Below, piece by piece: positions 27,294 to 36,513 of a DNA stretch of 64,000 nucleotides (its first letter is position 1; each line of letters begins with the position of its first letter). The position numbers and the translations under genes are program-made. The stretch covers positions 2,185,001 to 2,249,000 of the forward strand of contig NZ_CP091716.1 of assembly GCF_022009635.1 (NCBI RefSeq). The letters are read 5' to 3'. The notes under the pieces are model-generated. The model saw only the letters and a program-made list of their open reading frames with translations. It was not told the origin of the DNA and searched no databases. This DNA comes from Variovorax paradoxus. GTDB lineage: Bacteria; Pseudomonadota; Gammaproteobacteria; Burkholderiales; Burkholderiaceae_C.

Positions 27294-27662
27294 ATGAGCG
27301 AAGAACGCATCCCGCTGTGCAATGCCTCGGACCTGGTCGAGGGCGGCCTCGCCGTGCCTTTCGACGTGATTCATGGCGGTGAAACCTGCCGCGCGTTCGC
27401 GGTGCGTTTCGAGGGGTTGCCGCACGCGTTTCTCAATCGATGCAGCCATGTGGCGATGGAAATGGACTTCCAGCCCGACCGCTTCTTCGACGACACAGGC
27501 CAGTGGCTGCTGTGCGCCACGCACGGCGCCGTCTACAGGCCCGACACCGGCGAATGCGCGGGCGGCCCCTGCCGCGGCGGCCTCGTGAAGATCGCACTCA
27601 GCGAGCATGACGGCGTGGTGCACTGGCATACTGACTGGAACCTCCACCCCCTGACTTTCTGA
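27294..27662 (+). CDS. Rieske [2Fe-2S] domain protein
   Basis: 122 aa, a stand-alone Rieske domain. The cluster ligands are C50 and H52 (CSHV) and C74 and H77 (CATHGAVYRPDTG). There is no signal peptide or membrane helix, so it resembles the soluble ferredoxin-like or nitrite reductase small-subunit type and not the respiratory bc1 subunit. No oxygenase or reductase is adjacent, so its electron partner is unknown. It ends 1 bp before the S49 peptidase gene. Confidence 0.9.
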   Translation: MSEERIPLCNASDLVEGGLAVPFDVIHGGETCRAFAVRFEGLPHAFLNRCSHVAMEMDFQPDRFFDDTGQWLLCATHGAVYRPDTGECAGGPCRGGLVKIALSEHDGVVHWHTDWNLHPLTF

Positions 27663-27663
27663 C

Positions 27664-28680
27664 ATGACCGACCCGAACAGAACAGAACCCGCCGGGTTCG
27701 AGCCATTTGAGCCGGCCACCCCCAGCAACATGGCCAAAGATCCCACGCAGCGCCCCGGATGGGAGCGCGCCACCCTCGAGAAACTCGCCTTCGCGTCGCT
27801 GAACGAGCAGAAGGCCACGCGGCGCTGGAAGACCTTCGTGCGGCTCTCGTGGCTGGCGTTCTTCATCTTCCTGGCCTGGCTGGCGCTGTCGCGCAGTGCG
27901 CCGAGCACCGCCAAGACCACGGCCCACACGGCGGTCGTCGAGATCAAGGGCGAGATCGCCAACGGCGGCGACGCCAGCGCCGAGTTCGTGGTCGCCGCCA
28001 TGAAGACGGCCTTCGAGGACGAAGGCGCCAAGGGCGTGATCCTGCTGATCAACTCGCCCGGCGGCAGCCCGGTGCAGGCCGGCATCATCAATGACGAGAT
28101 CAAGCGCCTGAAGGCCAAGTACAAGAAGCCGATCTACGCCGTGGTCGAGGAGACCTGCGCTTCGGCCGCCTATTACATTGCCGCCGCCACCGACAAGATC
28201 TACGTCGACAAGGCCAGCATCGTGGGCAGCATCGGCGTGCTGATGGACGGCTTCGGCTTCACGGGCGTGATGGAAAAGGTCGGCGTCGAGCGCCGCCTGC
28301 TGACGGCCGGCGAGAACAAGGGCTTCCTCGACCCGTTCAGCCCCATGAGCGACGCGCAGCGCGCCCATGCGCAGACCATGCTGAACCAGATCCACGCGCA
28401 GTTCATCAACGTGGTCAAGACCGGCCGCGGCGATCGTCTGAAGCTGGACACCCCAGGCCTGTTCAGCGGCCTGTTCTGGAGCGGCGAGCAGGCGGTTGAA
28501 TACGGCCTGGCCGACCAACTGGGCAACGTCGACTACGTGGCGCGCGAAGTGATCAAGGCCGACGAGGTGATCGACTACACCCGCCGCGACAACGTGGCCG
28601 AGAAGCTGGCCAAGAAGTTCGGCGCCTCGATGGCCGAAACCACCGTGCGCCTCATGCACACGGCTCCGGCCCTTCGCTGA
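27664..28680 (+). CDS. sppA: S49 family signal peptide peptidase (SppA/SohB type)
   Basis: 338 aa, the short single-domain form. An N-terminal cytoplasmic tail of about 55 residues is followed by one membrane helix (FVRLSWLAFFIFLAWLAL). The protease domain has the LLINSPGGSPVQAG strand, nucleophile S167 in CASAAYYIA, and catalytic K219 in GENKGFLDP. Their 52-residue separation equals that in B. subtilis SppA. It cleaves leftover signal peptides in the membrane. It is the last gene of the rluC operon and converges with the MFS gene, leaving a 4-bp gap. Confidence 0.93.
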   Translation: MTDPNRTEPAGFEPFEPATPSNMAKDPTQRPGWERATLEKLAFASLNEQKATRRWKTFVRLSWLAFFIFLAWLALSRSAPSTAKTTAHTAVVEIKGEIANGGDASAEFVVAAMKTAFEDEGAKGVILLINSPGGSPVQAGIINDEIKRLKAKYKKPIYAVVEETCASAAYYIAAATDKIYVDKASIVGSIGVLMDGFGFTGVMEKVGVERRLLTAGENKGFLDPFSPMSDAQRAHAQTMLNQIHAQFINVVKTGRGDRLKLDTPGLFSGLFWSGEQAVEYGLADQLGNVDYVAREVIKADEVIDYTRRDNVAEKLAKKFGASMAETTVRLMHTAPALR

Positions 28681-28684
28681 GCTT

Positions 28685-29836
28685 CTATTTGCTTTCGCTG
28701 CTGGCGGTGTAGCGCGCGGACGCTGCCAGCGCCACGGCGAAGGCCACGACCACATAGAGCGCGGCGGTCAGCGAGGTCGCCCGTGCCAGCAGGCCGATCA
28801 CCGCGGGGCCTGCCATGAACCCCAGGTAAGCCACGGCCGAGACCGACGCAATGCCGCGTGCGGGCTCGACGCCCGGCACTCTTGCCGAGGCCGAGAACAG
28901 GATCGGCACCACGTTCGCAAAGCCCACGCCCACGCCTGCAAAGCCCACCAGCGCAAGCCACGGCATGTCGGTGACGAGCACGAGCGTCATGGCAGCAGCG
29001 GCCAACAGGCCACTGCCTAGCAGCAAGGTGGCCGGGGCGAAGCGGGCACGCATGGCGTCCCCACCGAAGCGCGCTGCCGCCATCGCCGCCGAGAAGCTCG
29101 CATACGCCAGCGCCGCCTGCTGCTGCGGGCTGCCGATTTCCTGCTGCATGTAGAGCACGCTCCAGTCGTAGATGGCGCCTTCGGCGATCAGGCCCAGCGC
29201 GGCGAGCACGCCCAGCACCGCCAGCGTGCCGCGCGGCAGCAGGAAGCCATGGTCGGCCTCGGTCGCGCCGCTGGTGGCGGGGCGGGGCAGCATGCGCCGC
29301 GAAGCCACGGCGACGAGCAGCACCATTGCCGCGGCGACCAGCAGCAGGTGCGCCTGCGGGCCGAGCCCGGCCGCGAGCGCCGCGCTGCCGCTCGCGGCAC
29401 CGGCCATGCCGCCCAGGCTGAACATGCCGTGCATGCCGCTCATCAAGGGGGTGTCGCCGTGCAGTTCGAGCTGCGCCGCTTCGGTGTTGATGGACACGTC
29501 GAACACGCTGGTCACGAGGCCGAAGGCGGCCAATAGTCCCAGCAGCGCCGCATAGCCCGGCATGGCGATGAGGCCAGCCAGCAGCAGCGCGTAGATGCAG
29601 CCGCAGACGCCGGCCATGCGGCGCGGGCCGTAGCGGCCGATCCAGCGGCCCGCGCTGGTCAGTCCGACCATCGCCCCGGCGCCGGCTGCCAGCATGGCGA
29701 GGCCCAGTTGTGCTTCGTCGATGCCGTAGTGCGACTTGACCGTGGGCACGTGCACGCCCCAGGTCGCGAAGATGAAACCGGCGGAAAAGAATTGCGCGCG
29801 CGATGCCCAGCGCGTGGCGGCGGTGATGGCCACCAT
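28685..29836 (-). CDS. MFS transporter, YbjJ-like
   Basis: 383 aa, about 12 hydrophobic segments with very short loops. The opening WASRAQFFSAGFIFATWGVH and the helix 4-5 region VFDVSINTEAAQLE resemble the YbjJ/FucP-like branch of small MFS proteins, whose substrates are mostly unknown. Its ATG lies 2 bp after the methyltransferase stop, making it the third gene of a maf-methyltransferase-MFS run. No good ribosome site precedes it, which fits translational coupling. Confidence 0.85.
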   Translation of the reverse strand: MVAITAATRWASRAQFFSAGFIFATWGVHVPTVKSHYGIDEAQLGLAMLAAGAGAMVGLTSAGRWIGRYGPRRMAGVCGCIYALLLAGLIAMPGYAALLGLLAAFGLVTSVFDVSINTEAAQLELHGDTPLMSGMHGMFSLGGMAGAASGSAALAAGLGPQAHLLLVAAAMVLLVAVASRRMLPRPATSGATEADHGFLLPRGTLAVLGVLAALGLIAEGAIYDWSVLYMQQEIGSPQQQAALAYASFSAAMAAARFGGDAMRARFAPATLLLGSGLLAAAAMTLVLVTDMPWLALVGFAGVGVGFANVVPILFSASARVPGVEPARGIASVSAVAYLGFMAGPAVIGLLARATSLTAALYVVVAFAVALAASARYTASSESK

Positions 29837-29838
29837 GG

Positions 29839-30600
29839 TCAGCGCCCGATCGCGAACACGGCGGGCAGGCGTTCGTCTGTCGTGGGTTGCGGCTTGGCGC
29901 GCCAGGATTTCACGGTTTCGCTGCGCACCTGGGCCGTGGCCAGCGTGAGGCCGCGAGCCACCGCGAGGCGGGTGTTGTGCTGGAGCGTCTGTATCAGTGC
30001 CTGCAGCAAGGCGGCGTTGCGGTAGGGCGTTTCGATGAAGAGCTGTGTCTGGCCCGACTTGAGCGCCAGGGCTTCGAGTTCGCGGATGCGCGTCTGGCGT
30101 TCGACGGCGTCCTGCGGCAGGTAGCCGACGAAAGCGAAGTTCTGGCCGTTGAGCCCGCTTGCCGCGAGGGCCAGCAGCAGCGATACCGGGCCGGTCAATG
30201 GAACGACCGAAAGGCCCAGGTCGTGCGCGGCGCGCGCGACCGAGGAACCCGGGTCGGCCACCGCCGGCATCCCGGCTTCGCTGAGCAGGCCGATGTCGTG
30301 GCCCTCGAGCGCGGCGGCGAGCAGCGGTCGCGCGTCGAACTGCCCGGCGTGATCGCCTTTCTTGTGCACTTCGCGGGGTAGTTCCTGGATGTTCTGCGCC
30401 TGCAGCGGCGCGGCCAGCGGCGTCACCGCGTCGATGCGCTTGAGGTAGGCGCGCGCGGATTTCGCGTTCTCGCAGATCCAGTGGGTGATGCCGGCGGCCG
30501 CCTGCAGCGTGCCCAGGGGCAGGGCGTCCTGCAGGGGCGCCTGGGTGTCGCAGCCGAAGTCGAGCGGCGCGGGAACGAGGTAGAGCTTGCCGTGCGTCAC
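29839..30600 (-). CDS. SAM-dependent methyltransferase, short RsmI-like paralogue
   Basis: 253 aa, starting with GTG whose last two bases overlap the maf stop (GTGA). The fold is that of the tetrapyrrole methylase/RsmI family: GLLSEAGMPAVADPGSSVAR and VVPLTGPVSLLLALAASGLN are the SAM-pocket segments, followed by FVGYLPQD and IETPYRNAALLQAL. However, the N-terminus (KLYLVPAPLDFG) lacks the TPIGNL and EDTR motifs of true RsmI, the 16S rRNA C1402 ribose methyltransferase, and the C-terminal domain is short. It is therefore probably a paralogue with an unassigned substrate. Confidence 0.8.
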   Translation of the reverse strand: MTHGKLYLVPAPLDFGCDTQAPLQDALPLGTLQAAAGITHWICENAKSARAYLKRIDAVTPLAAPLQAQNIQELPREVHKKGDHAGQFDARPLLAAALEGHDIGLLSEAGMPAVADPGSSVARAAHDLGLSVVPLTGPVSLLLALAASGLNGQNFAFVGYLPQDAVERQTRIRELEALALKSGQTQLFIETPYRNAALLQALIQTLQHNTRLAVARGLTLATAQVRSETVKSWRAKPQPTTDERLPAVFAIGR

Positions 30601-31178
30601 AGGAGTTCGACCCCCGCGGCGCGCAGCATGCGGCAGGTGCGGATCAGCGGCAGGCCGACCAGCGCGGTCGGATCGTCGCTGTCTATGGAGTCCAGCAGCG
30701 CGATGCCCAGGCCTTCGCTCTTGGCGCTGCCGGCGCAGTCGTAGGGCTGTTCGGCCAGCAGGTATTGCTCGATGGCGGCGTCGCTGAGGTCGCGAAACAC
30801 CACGCGCACCGGGGCAACATCGCGCTGGACGAAGTCGGTGGCGCGGCAGACGACGGCCACCGCGGTCTGGAAGATCAGCGTCTGGCCGCGCATGCGGCGC
30901 AATTGCGCCGTGGCGCGCTGGTGGTCGCCGGGCTTGCCGAGCGCTTCGCCGCCGAGGTCGGCCACCTGGTCGGAGCCGATGACCACGGCTTCGGGAAAGC
31001 GGGCGGCGACGGCGTTGGCTTTCTCCAGTGCCAGGCGGGTGGCCAAGGCGTGCGGCGTTTCGCCGGGCAGCGGCGTTTCGTCGACTTCGGGCGACTGCAC
31101 GTCGAAAGGCAGTCGCAGGCGGGTGAGCAGCTCGCGGCGGTAGCGCGAGGTCGAGGCAAGAATCACAGGGCGTTGCAT
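30597..31178 (-). CDS. Maf/YceF nucleotide pyrophosphatase
   Basis: 193 aa. The start at 31178 gives MQRPVILASTSRYRRELL, the family opening; the longer frame upstream is unrelated. Conserved pieces are ASTSRYRR, SPEVDET, VVIGSDQVADL and KSEGLGIALLDSIDSDDPTA. The last matches the YceF subgroup, which hydrolyses N7-methyl-GTP, better than the dTTP/UTP-specific Maf subgroup. It heads the minus-strand operon and is divergent from yceD, whose E. coli counterpart also lies beside yceF. Confidence 0.9.
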   Translation of the reverse strand: MQRPVILASTSRYRRELLTRLRLPFDVQSPEVDETPLPGETPHALATRLALEKANAVAARFPEAVVIGSDQVADLGGEALGKPGDHQRATAQLRRMRGQTLIFQTAVAVVCRATDFVQRDVAPVRVVFRDLSDAAIEQYLLAEQPYDCAGSAKSEGLGIALLDSIDSDDPTALVGLPLIRTCRMLRAAGVELL

Positions 31179-31260
31179 GGGGATGATTGTGCGTGAGTCG
31201 AATGGAATCCTCAGGCATGCACCATGCCGGTGAATCGCCGGGCGCGCTAGACTGGCGCGG

Positions 31261-31830
31261 ATGAAGAGAGAATTTGCCCCCGAACGGCTCAACGTGCCCG
31301 CCTTTGCCGCGGCCGCCGCAACCATTGAAGCCGCCGACCCGGTTCCGAACTACGCGCGCCTGACCGCCGAATTGGCAGCGCCTGCGCCCGATGCGGTGGT
31401 CGATTGGGTTGCCAGCGGAGAAGAGCGCCCCGGCGCCGACGGCAAGGCCGTTCCCTGGCTGCATCTGGACGCTGAAGCCACGGTGCCGCTGGTCTGCCAG
31501 CGCTGCCTGTCGCCGGTCGACACCCTGCTGTCGGTCGACCGCTGGTTCCGTTTCGTGGCCGACGAGGCTGCGGCCGAGGCGGAAGACGAGGAATCGGAGG
31601 AAGACCTGCTCGTCGTGAGCCGCGATTTCGACCTTCATGCCCTGATCGAAGACGAGCTGCTGATGGAAATCCCCGTCATGCCCGTCCACGACGTCTGCCC
31701 GACGCCCGTCCAGCTGTCGTCCAGCGACGAGGACTTTCAAGCTGCCGAAGAAGCCAAGCCAAACCCGTTCGCGGTGCTCGGCGCGTTGCGTTCGCGCAAG
31801 CCCGAAGACGGGTCGGACGAGGGCAAGTAG
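31261..31830 (+). CDS. yceD: YceD/DUF177 family protein (23S rRNA accumulation)
   Basis: 189 aa. The family signature is visible: [16 protein letters not shown] (CxxC) followed by an acidic loop ([20 protein letters not shown]) and [18 protein letters not shown], then a C-terminal [10 protein letters not shown]. In bacteria and chloroplasts the family is tied to large-subunit rRNA accumulation. It directly precedes rpmF, as in E. coli, and the stop codon is followed 20 bp later by a perfect TATAAT. Confidence 0.9.
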   Translation: MKREFAPERLNVPAFAAAAATIEAADPVPNYARLTAELAAPAPDAVVDWVASGEERPGADGKAVPWLHLDAEATVPLVCQRCLSPVDTLLSVDRWFRFVADEAAAEAEDEESEEDLLVVSRDFDLHALIEDELLMEIPVMPVHDVCPTPVQLSSSDEDFQAAEEAKPNPFAVLGALRSRKPEDGSDEGK

Positions 31831-31850
31831 CCCTTTTCCTCAGGCTGGGC

Positions 31851-31856
31851 TATAAT
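31851..31856 (+). promoter_or_regulatory. Candidate -10 element for rpmF and the fab cluster
   Basis: TATAAT, an exact consensus -10 in otherwise GC-rich DNA, lies 20 bp after the yceD stop and 120 bp before rpmF. The -35 region 16-18 bp upstream has no good TTGACA match, so activity may need an activator or be modest. Confidence 0.45.
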
Positions 31857-31976
31857 CATGGGCTTCGCGCGCGCCGCCGTGAGCAGCAATGCAAGTTCTG
31901 GGATGCCAGCCATCCTTCTTCATTGCCACCGCTTGAGCCCGCATCCCATCACTCACCTAACAGTCCAGGAGCCATC

Positions 31977-32159
31977 ATGGCCGTCCAGCAAAACAAGAAG
32001 TCGCCTTCCAAGCGCGGCATGCACCGTTCCCACAATGCGCTGGTCGTGCCCGGCATCGCCGTTGAGCCGACCACCGGCGAAACGCACCTGCGCCACCACA
32101 TCAGCCCCAACGGTTTCTACCGTGGCCGTCAGGTGCTCAAGAACAAGTCTGAAGCCTGA
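31977..32159 (+). CDS. rpmF: 50S ribosomal protein L32
   Basis: 60 aa, standard length. It starts [20 protein letters not shown], the L32 signature, and has no zinc-binding cysteines, so it is the non-zinc (C-minus) form. A CAGGAG ribosome site is 7 nt before the ATG. It is followed at 32177 by a strong hairpin that separates it from plsX. Confidence 0.98.
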   Translation: MAVQQNKKSPSKRGMHRSHNALVVPGIAVEPTTGETHLRHHISPNGFYRGRQVLKNKSEA

Positions 32160-32176
32160 TCTCGCATCCCAAGGCC

Positions 32177-32219
32177 AAGGCCCGAAGCTACTTCTGCCGT
32201 AGCGTCGGGCCTTTGTTTT
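32177..32219 (+). terminator. Terminator or attenuator hairpin between rpmF and plsX
   Basis: AAGGCCCGA (32177-32185) pairs exactly with TCGGGCCTT (32205-32213). Inside, after one mismatch, GCTAC pairs with GTAGC around a 7-nt loop. TGTTTTG follows directly and then the plsX ATG. It lies 18 bp past the rpmF stop. It would end rpmF transcripts, or attenuate read-through into the fatty acid genes. Confidence 0.8.
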
Positions 32220-32220
32220 G

Positions 32221-33318
32221 ATGGCTACGCCTTCTTCCCCCGAATTCACTGCTGCGCCCGCCGCAATCACGCTCGCCGTCGATTGCATGGGGGGCGATCA
32301 TGGGCCGCGCGTCACGCTTGCGGCCTGCCGCGCGTTTCTCGAGCGGCACAGCGAGGCTTCGCTGCTGCTGGTCGGTGCGCCGGCCGCGCTCGCGGGCTTC
32401 GCCGCGCATCCACGTGCCCGCATCGTCGCCGCCAGCGAGGTGGTGGGCATGGACGATCCGATTGAAATCGCCCTGCGCAAGAAGAAAGATTCTTCGATGC
32501 GTGTCGCGATCCAGCAGGTCAAGGACGGTGTCGCCCAGGCGGCTGTTTCGGCCGGCAACACCGGCGCGCTGATGGCCATTGCGCGCTACCTGCTCAAGAC
32601 CCTCGATGGCATCGACCGGCCTGCAATCGCGCCGCAACTGCCCAACGTCAAGGGCGGGGCGACCACCGTGCTCGACCTGGGCGCGAACGTCGATTGCGAT
32701 GCTGAAGACCTGCTTCAGTTCGCCGTGCTCGGCTCGGCGCTGGTGTCGGCTCTGACCGGCAACGAGGCGCCTTCGGTCGGTCTGCTCAATATTGGCGAAG
32801 AGGCCATCAAGGGCAGCGAGACGATCAAAAAAGCCAGTCAACTGCTGCGTACGGCTGCCAACTCCAAGGATTTGAACTTCTACGGCAACGTGGAAGGTAA
32901 TGACATTTTCAAGGGCACGACCGACATCGTCGTTTGTGACGGTTTTGTCGGAAATGTGGCGCTGAAGGCCAGCGAAGGTGTGGCTTCGATGATCGGCGAG
33001 TTCATTCGCGTCGAATTTTCGCGAAGCGTTTTTACCAAGCTGGCGGCAATTGTTGCTTATCCGGTTCTAAAAGCGTTCAAAAGTCGCTTGGATCATCGTC
33101 GGTACAACGGCGCAGCCCTCCTGGGCTTGCGCGGCCTGGTTTTCAAGAGCCATGGCTCGGCCGACGAAGTGGCTTTCGGTCATGCGCTGGATCGCGCTTA
33201 TGATGCCGCTCGCAACAACCTGCTCGATCGCGTGCGGGCCCGCATCGCCCACGCCGCGCCTTTGCTCGCGCGGCAGGAACCGGCGGCGCCGGTCGACGCG
33301 ACGGCCCTTCACGTTTGA
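32221..33318 (+). CDS. plsX: Phosphate acyltransferase PlsX
   Basis: 365 aa. PlsX makes acyl-phosphate from acyl-ACP for PlsY, the first step of phospholipid synthesis. Recognisable parts are [48 protein letters not shown] and [16 protein letters not shown]. The ATG at 32221 is only 7 nt past a terminator stem and has no ribosome site; no other start exists before the conserved core, save a TTG one codon upstream. Codons 220-300 have markedly lower G+C (about 52 percent over 240 bp by hand count) with TTT, CTA and AAA codons rare elsewhere here. It overlaps fabH by 1 bp. Confidence 0.96.
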   Translation: MATPSSPEFTAAPAAITLAVDCMGGDHGPRVTLAACRAFLERHSEASLLLVGAPAALAGFAAHPRARIVAASEVVGMDDPIEIALRKKKDSSMRVAIQQVKDGVAQAAVSAGNTGALMAIARYLLKTLDGIDRPAIAPQLPNVKGGATTVLDLGANVDCDAEDLLQFAVLGSALVSALTGNEAPSVGLLNIGEEAIKGSETIKKASQLLRTAANSKDLNFYGNVEGNDIFKGTTDIVVCDGFVGNVALKASEGVASMIGEFIRVEFSRSVFTKLAAIVAYPVLKAFKSRLDHRRYNGAALLGLRGLVFKSHGSADEVAFGHALDRAYDAARNNLLDRVRARIAHAAPLLARQEPAAPVDATALHV

Positions 33319-34298
33319 TGACGACCCCTTACTCACGCATTACCGGCACCGGCAGCTATCTGCCCCCACGCCGCGTGACCAACGACGATCTCGCCAAGGA
33401 ACTGGCGACACGCGGCATCGAGACTTCCGACCAGTGGATCGTCGAGCGCACCGGCATTCACGCGCGTCACTTCGCCGCGCCGGAAGTCACGAGCAGCGAT
33501 CTCGGCTACGAAGCCGCCAGGCACGCCCTGGAAGCCGCCGGCCGCAAGGCCAGCGATGTCGACCTGATCATTGTCGCGACCTCGACGCCCGACATGGTGT
33601 TTCCGTCGTCGGCGGCCATCCTCCAGCACAAGCTCGGCATTGCCGGCTGCCCGGCGTTCGACGTCCAGGCGGTCTGCAGTGGCTTCGTCTACGCGCTGAC
33701 TGTCGCCGACGCGATGATCCGCACCGGCACCGCGCGCTGCGCGCTGGTGATCGGCGCCGAAGTGTTCTCCCGCATCCTCGACTTCAACGACCGCACCACC
33801 TGCGTGCTGTTCGGTGACGGCGCGGGCGCGGTGGTGCTCGAGGCGAGCGAAGAGCCGGGCATCCTGGCCAGCGACCTGCACGCGGACGGCAAGCACGTCG
33901 GCATTCTTTGCGTGCCGGGCCATGTCTCCGGCGGCAACGTGCTGGGCACGCCCTTGCTGCACATGGATGGCCAGGCCGTCTTCAAGCTCGCGGTTCGCGT
34001 GCTCGAAGAGGCGGCGCGCGCCACGCTGGCCAAGGCCGGCAAGACCGAGGCAGACATCGACTGGCTCATTCCGCACCAGGCCAACATCCGCATCATGGAA
34101 GGCACGGCCAGGAAGCTGAAGCTTCCGCGCGAGAAACTGATCGTCACGGTGAACGAACACGGCAACACCTCCGCCGCGTCCATCCCGTTGGCGCTCGACG
34201 AGGCCGTGCGCTCCGGCAAGGTGAAGAAAGGCGAAACGCTCATGCTCGAAGGCGTGGGCGGCGGCTTCACCTGGGGCGCGGTGCTATTGAATCTGTAG
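33318..34298 (+). CDS. fabH: Beta-ketoacyl-ACP synthase III
   Basis: 326 aa. FabH starts fatty acid synthesis by condensing acetyl-CoA with malonyl-ACP. The catalytic triad is visible: C120 in [12 protein letters not shown], His in [12 protein letters not shown] and Asn in [16 protein letters not shown]. The C-terminal [13 protein letters not shown] is typical. The ATG shares its A with the plsX stop (TGATG). Confidence 0.97.
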   Translation: MTTPYSRITGTGSYLPPRRVTNDDLAKELATRGIETSDQWIVERTGIHARHFAAPEVTSSDLGYEAARHALEAAGRKASDVDLIIVATSTPDMVFPSSAAILQHKLGIAGCPAFDVQAVCSGFVYALTVADAMIRTGTARCALVIGAEVFSRILDFNDRTTCVLFGDGAGAVVLEASEEPGILASDLHADGKHVGILCVPGHVSGGNVLGTPLLHMDGQAVFKLAVRVLEEAARATLAKAGKTEADIDWLIPHQANIRIMEGTARKLKLPREKLIVTVNEHGNTSAASIPLALDEAVRSGKVKKGETLMLEGVGGGFTWGAVLLNL

Positions 34299-34351
34299 TG
34301 CGTTGCACCGCTCCGAAGAGGGTGGCTGCAATGCGAGACAACGCATAAACA

Positions 34352-35305
34352 ATGAAATCCTTTGCTTTTGTTTTCCCTGGTCAGGGCTCGCAGGCTGTCG
34401 GCATGCTCGACGGCTGGGGCGATCATCCGGCCGTGGTCGAAACCCTGCGCGAAGCATCCGAAGCGCTCGGCGAAGACGTCGGCGCGCTGATCAAGAACGG
34501 CCCCAAGGAAGAACTGGCGCTCACGACCAACACCCAGCCGGTGATGCTGGTCGCCGGTGTTGCTGCGTGGCGCGCATGGCTGTCCGAAGGCGGCGCAACG
34601 CCCGCCGTGGTGGCGGGCCATTCGCTGGGCGAATACTCGGCACTGGTCGCTTCCGGCGTGCTGACGCTGGCGCAGGCCGCGCCGCTGGTGCGCTTCCGCG
34701 CGCAAGCGATGCAACAGGCTGTGCCTGTGGGCGTCGGCGCGATGGCGGCCGTGCTCGGCATGGAATCCGGCAAGGTGGTCGCGGGCTGCGCGGAAGCTGC
34801 CGCGAGCTTCGGCGCAGGCAGCGCCGAGATCGTCGAGGCGGTGAATTTCAACGACCCGATGCAGACCGTGATCGCCGGCAGTAAGGCCGCCGTCGACAAG
34901 GCCTGCGAGCTGCTCAAGGCCAACGGCGCCAAGCGTGCGCTGCTGCTGCCGGTGTCGGCGCCATTCCATTCGAGCCTGATGAAGCCGGCCGCCGAAGCGC
35001 TGCGCGAGAAGCTGGCCTCCATCACGCTGTCGGCGCCGCAGATTCCTGTGCTGAACAACATCGACGTCGCCGTCGAAACCGATGCCGACCGCATCCGCGA
35101 CGCTCTGGTGCGCCAGGCGGCCGGCCCGGTTCGTTGGGTCGAGAGCGTTCAGGCCTTGAAACTGCGCGGTGTAGCCGCCATCATCGAGTGCGGTCCCGGC
35201 AAGGTGCTGGCCGGCATGGTGAAGCGCATCGCCCCCGATCTGGAAGCCGCGTCTGTGTACGACCCGGCCACGCTCGCGGACACCCGACAATCGCTCGCCG
35301 GCTGA
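34352..35305 (+). CDS. fabD: Malonyl-CoA:ACP transacylase
   Basis: 317 aa. It loads malonyl groups onto acyl carrier protein. FVFPGQGSQAVGML at the N-terminus, the nucleophile S91 in AGHSLGEYSALVA, and the histidine in LLPVSAPFHSSLM are all in place. It begins 53 bp after fabH; no strong ribosome site is seen. Confidence 0.97.
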   Translation: MKSFAFVFPGQGSQAVGMLDGWGDHPAVVETLREASEALGEDVGALIKNGPKEELALTTNTQPVMLVAGVAAWRAWLSEGGATPAVVAGHSLGEYSALVASGVLTLAQAAPLVRFRAQAMQQAVPVGVGAMAAVLGMESGKVVAGCAEAAASFGAGSAEIVEAVNFNDPMQTVIAGSKAAVDKACELLKANGAKRALLLPVSAPFHSSLMKPAAEALREKLASITLSAPQIPVLNNIDVAVETDADRIRDALVRQAAGPVRWVESVQALKLRGVAAIIECGPGKVLAGMVKRIAPDLEAASVYDPATLADTRQSLAG

Positions 35306-35331
35306 CCGGCAAGGCCTCGATACTTTTTCTT

Positions 35332-36075
35332 ATGAGCATTCCCAAATTCGAAGGGCAAGTCGCCCTGGTCACCGGCGCGACGCGTGGCATCGGCGCAGCC
35401 ATCGCGCTGGAGCTGGCTCAGCGCGGCCTGAAGGTCGTGGGCACCGGCACCACCGACGAGGGCGCGGCCAAGATCACTTCGGCCCTGAGCGCGTATGACG
35501 GCCGCGGCCGTGCGCTCGACGTGAACGACGGTGCGGCGGTCGAAGCCCTGGTCGACGAAATCGTCAAGGCTTACGGCGCGATCCACGTGCTGGTGAACAA
35601 CGCCGGCATCACGCGCGACACGCTCGCTATGCGCATGAAGGACAGCGACTGGGATGCGGTGCTCGACACCAATCTCAAGGCCGTCTTCTCGCTGTCGCGC
35701 GCCGTGATTCGTCCGATGATGAAGCAGCGCTATGGCCGCATCATCAGCATCACCAGCGTGGTCGGCGCCTCCGGCAATGCCGGGCAGGCCAACTACGCGG
35801 CCGCCAAGGCCGGTGTCGCGGGCATGACCCGCGCCCTGGCCCGCGAACTCGGCAGCCGCAACATCACAGTCAACTGCGTCGCACCCGGTTTCATCGAGAC
35901 CGACATGACGGCCAGCCTGCCCGAAGCCCAGCAACAGGCGCTGCTGCAGCAGATCCCCCTGGGCCACCTGGGCAAGCCCGCCGACATCGCGCATGCAGTG
36001 GCTTATCTCGCATCGCCCCAGGCGTCCTACGTCACGGGGCAGGAGCTGCACGTCAACGGCGGCATGCACATGTAG
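35332..36075 (+). CDS. fabG: 3-oxoacyl-ACP reductase
   Basis: 247 aa, NADPH-dependent short-chain dehydrogenase that reduces beta-ketoacyl-ACP. TGATRGIGAAIA binds the cofactor; NNAGITRD, SITSVVGASGNAGQANYAAAK (catalytic Ser, Tyr, Lys) and the final HVNGGMHM complete the family pattern. The ATG at 35332 is the only start close to the conserved MSIPKFEGQVALVTGA; the ribosome site is weak. Confidence 0.97.
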   Translation: MSIPKFEGQVALVTGATRGIGAAIALELAQRGLKVVGTGTTDEGAAKITSALSAYDGRGRALDVNDGAAVEALVDEIVKAYGAIHVLVNNAGITRDTLAMRMKDSDWDAVLDTNLKAVFSLSRAVIRPMMKQRYGRIISITSVVGASGNAGQANYAAAKAGVAGMTRALARELGSRNITVNCVAPGFIETDMTASLPEAQQQALLQQIPLGHLGKPADIAHAVAYLASPQASYVTGQELHVNGGMHM

Positions 36076-36414
<339 letters not shown>

Positions 36415-36513
36415 TAGGCCAGCTGACAAGATTGCAACTGCGGCCGGCGGCTTTTACTTGAACCGCACGCGCCGACAGGCAACTGTTCAGCGCTTCCAGA
36501 AAGGTTTGCCGGC

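Noticed and set aside
27691..27712. GGGTTCGAGCC, similar to a tRNA T-arm
   Set aside because: It lies inside the sppA coding sequence and no acceptor, D-arm or anticodon stem can be formed around it.
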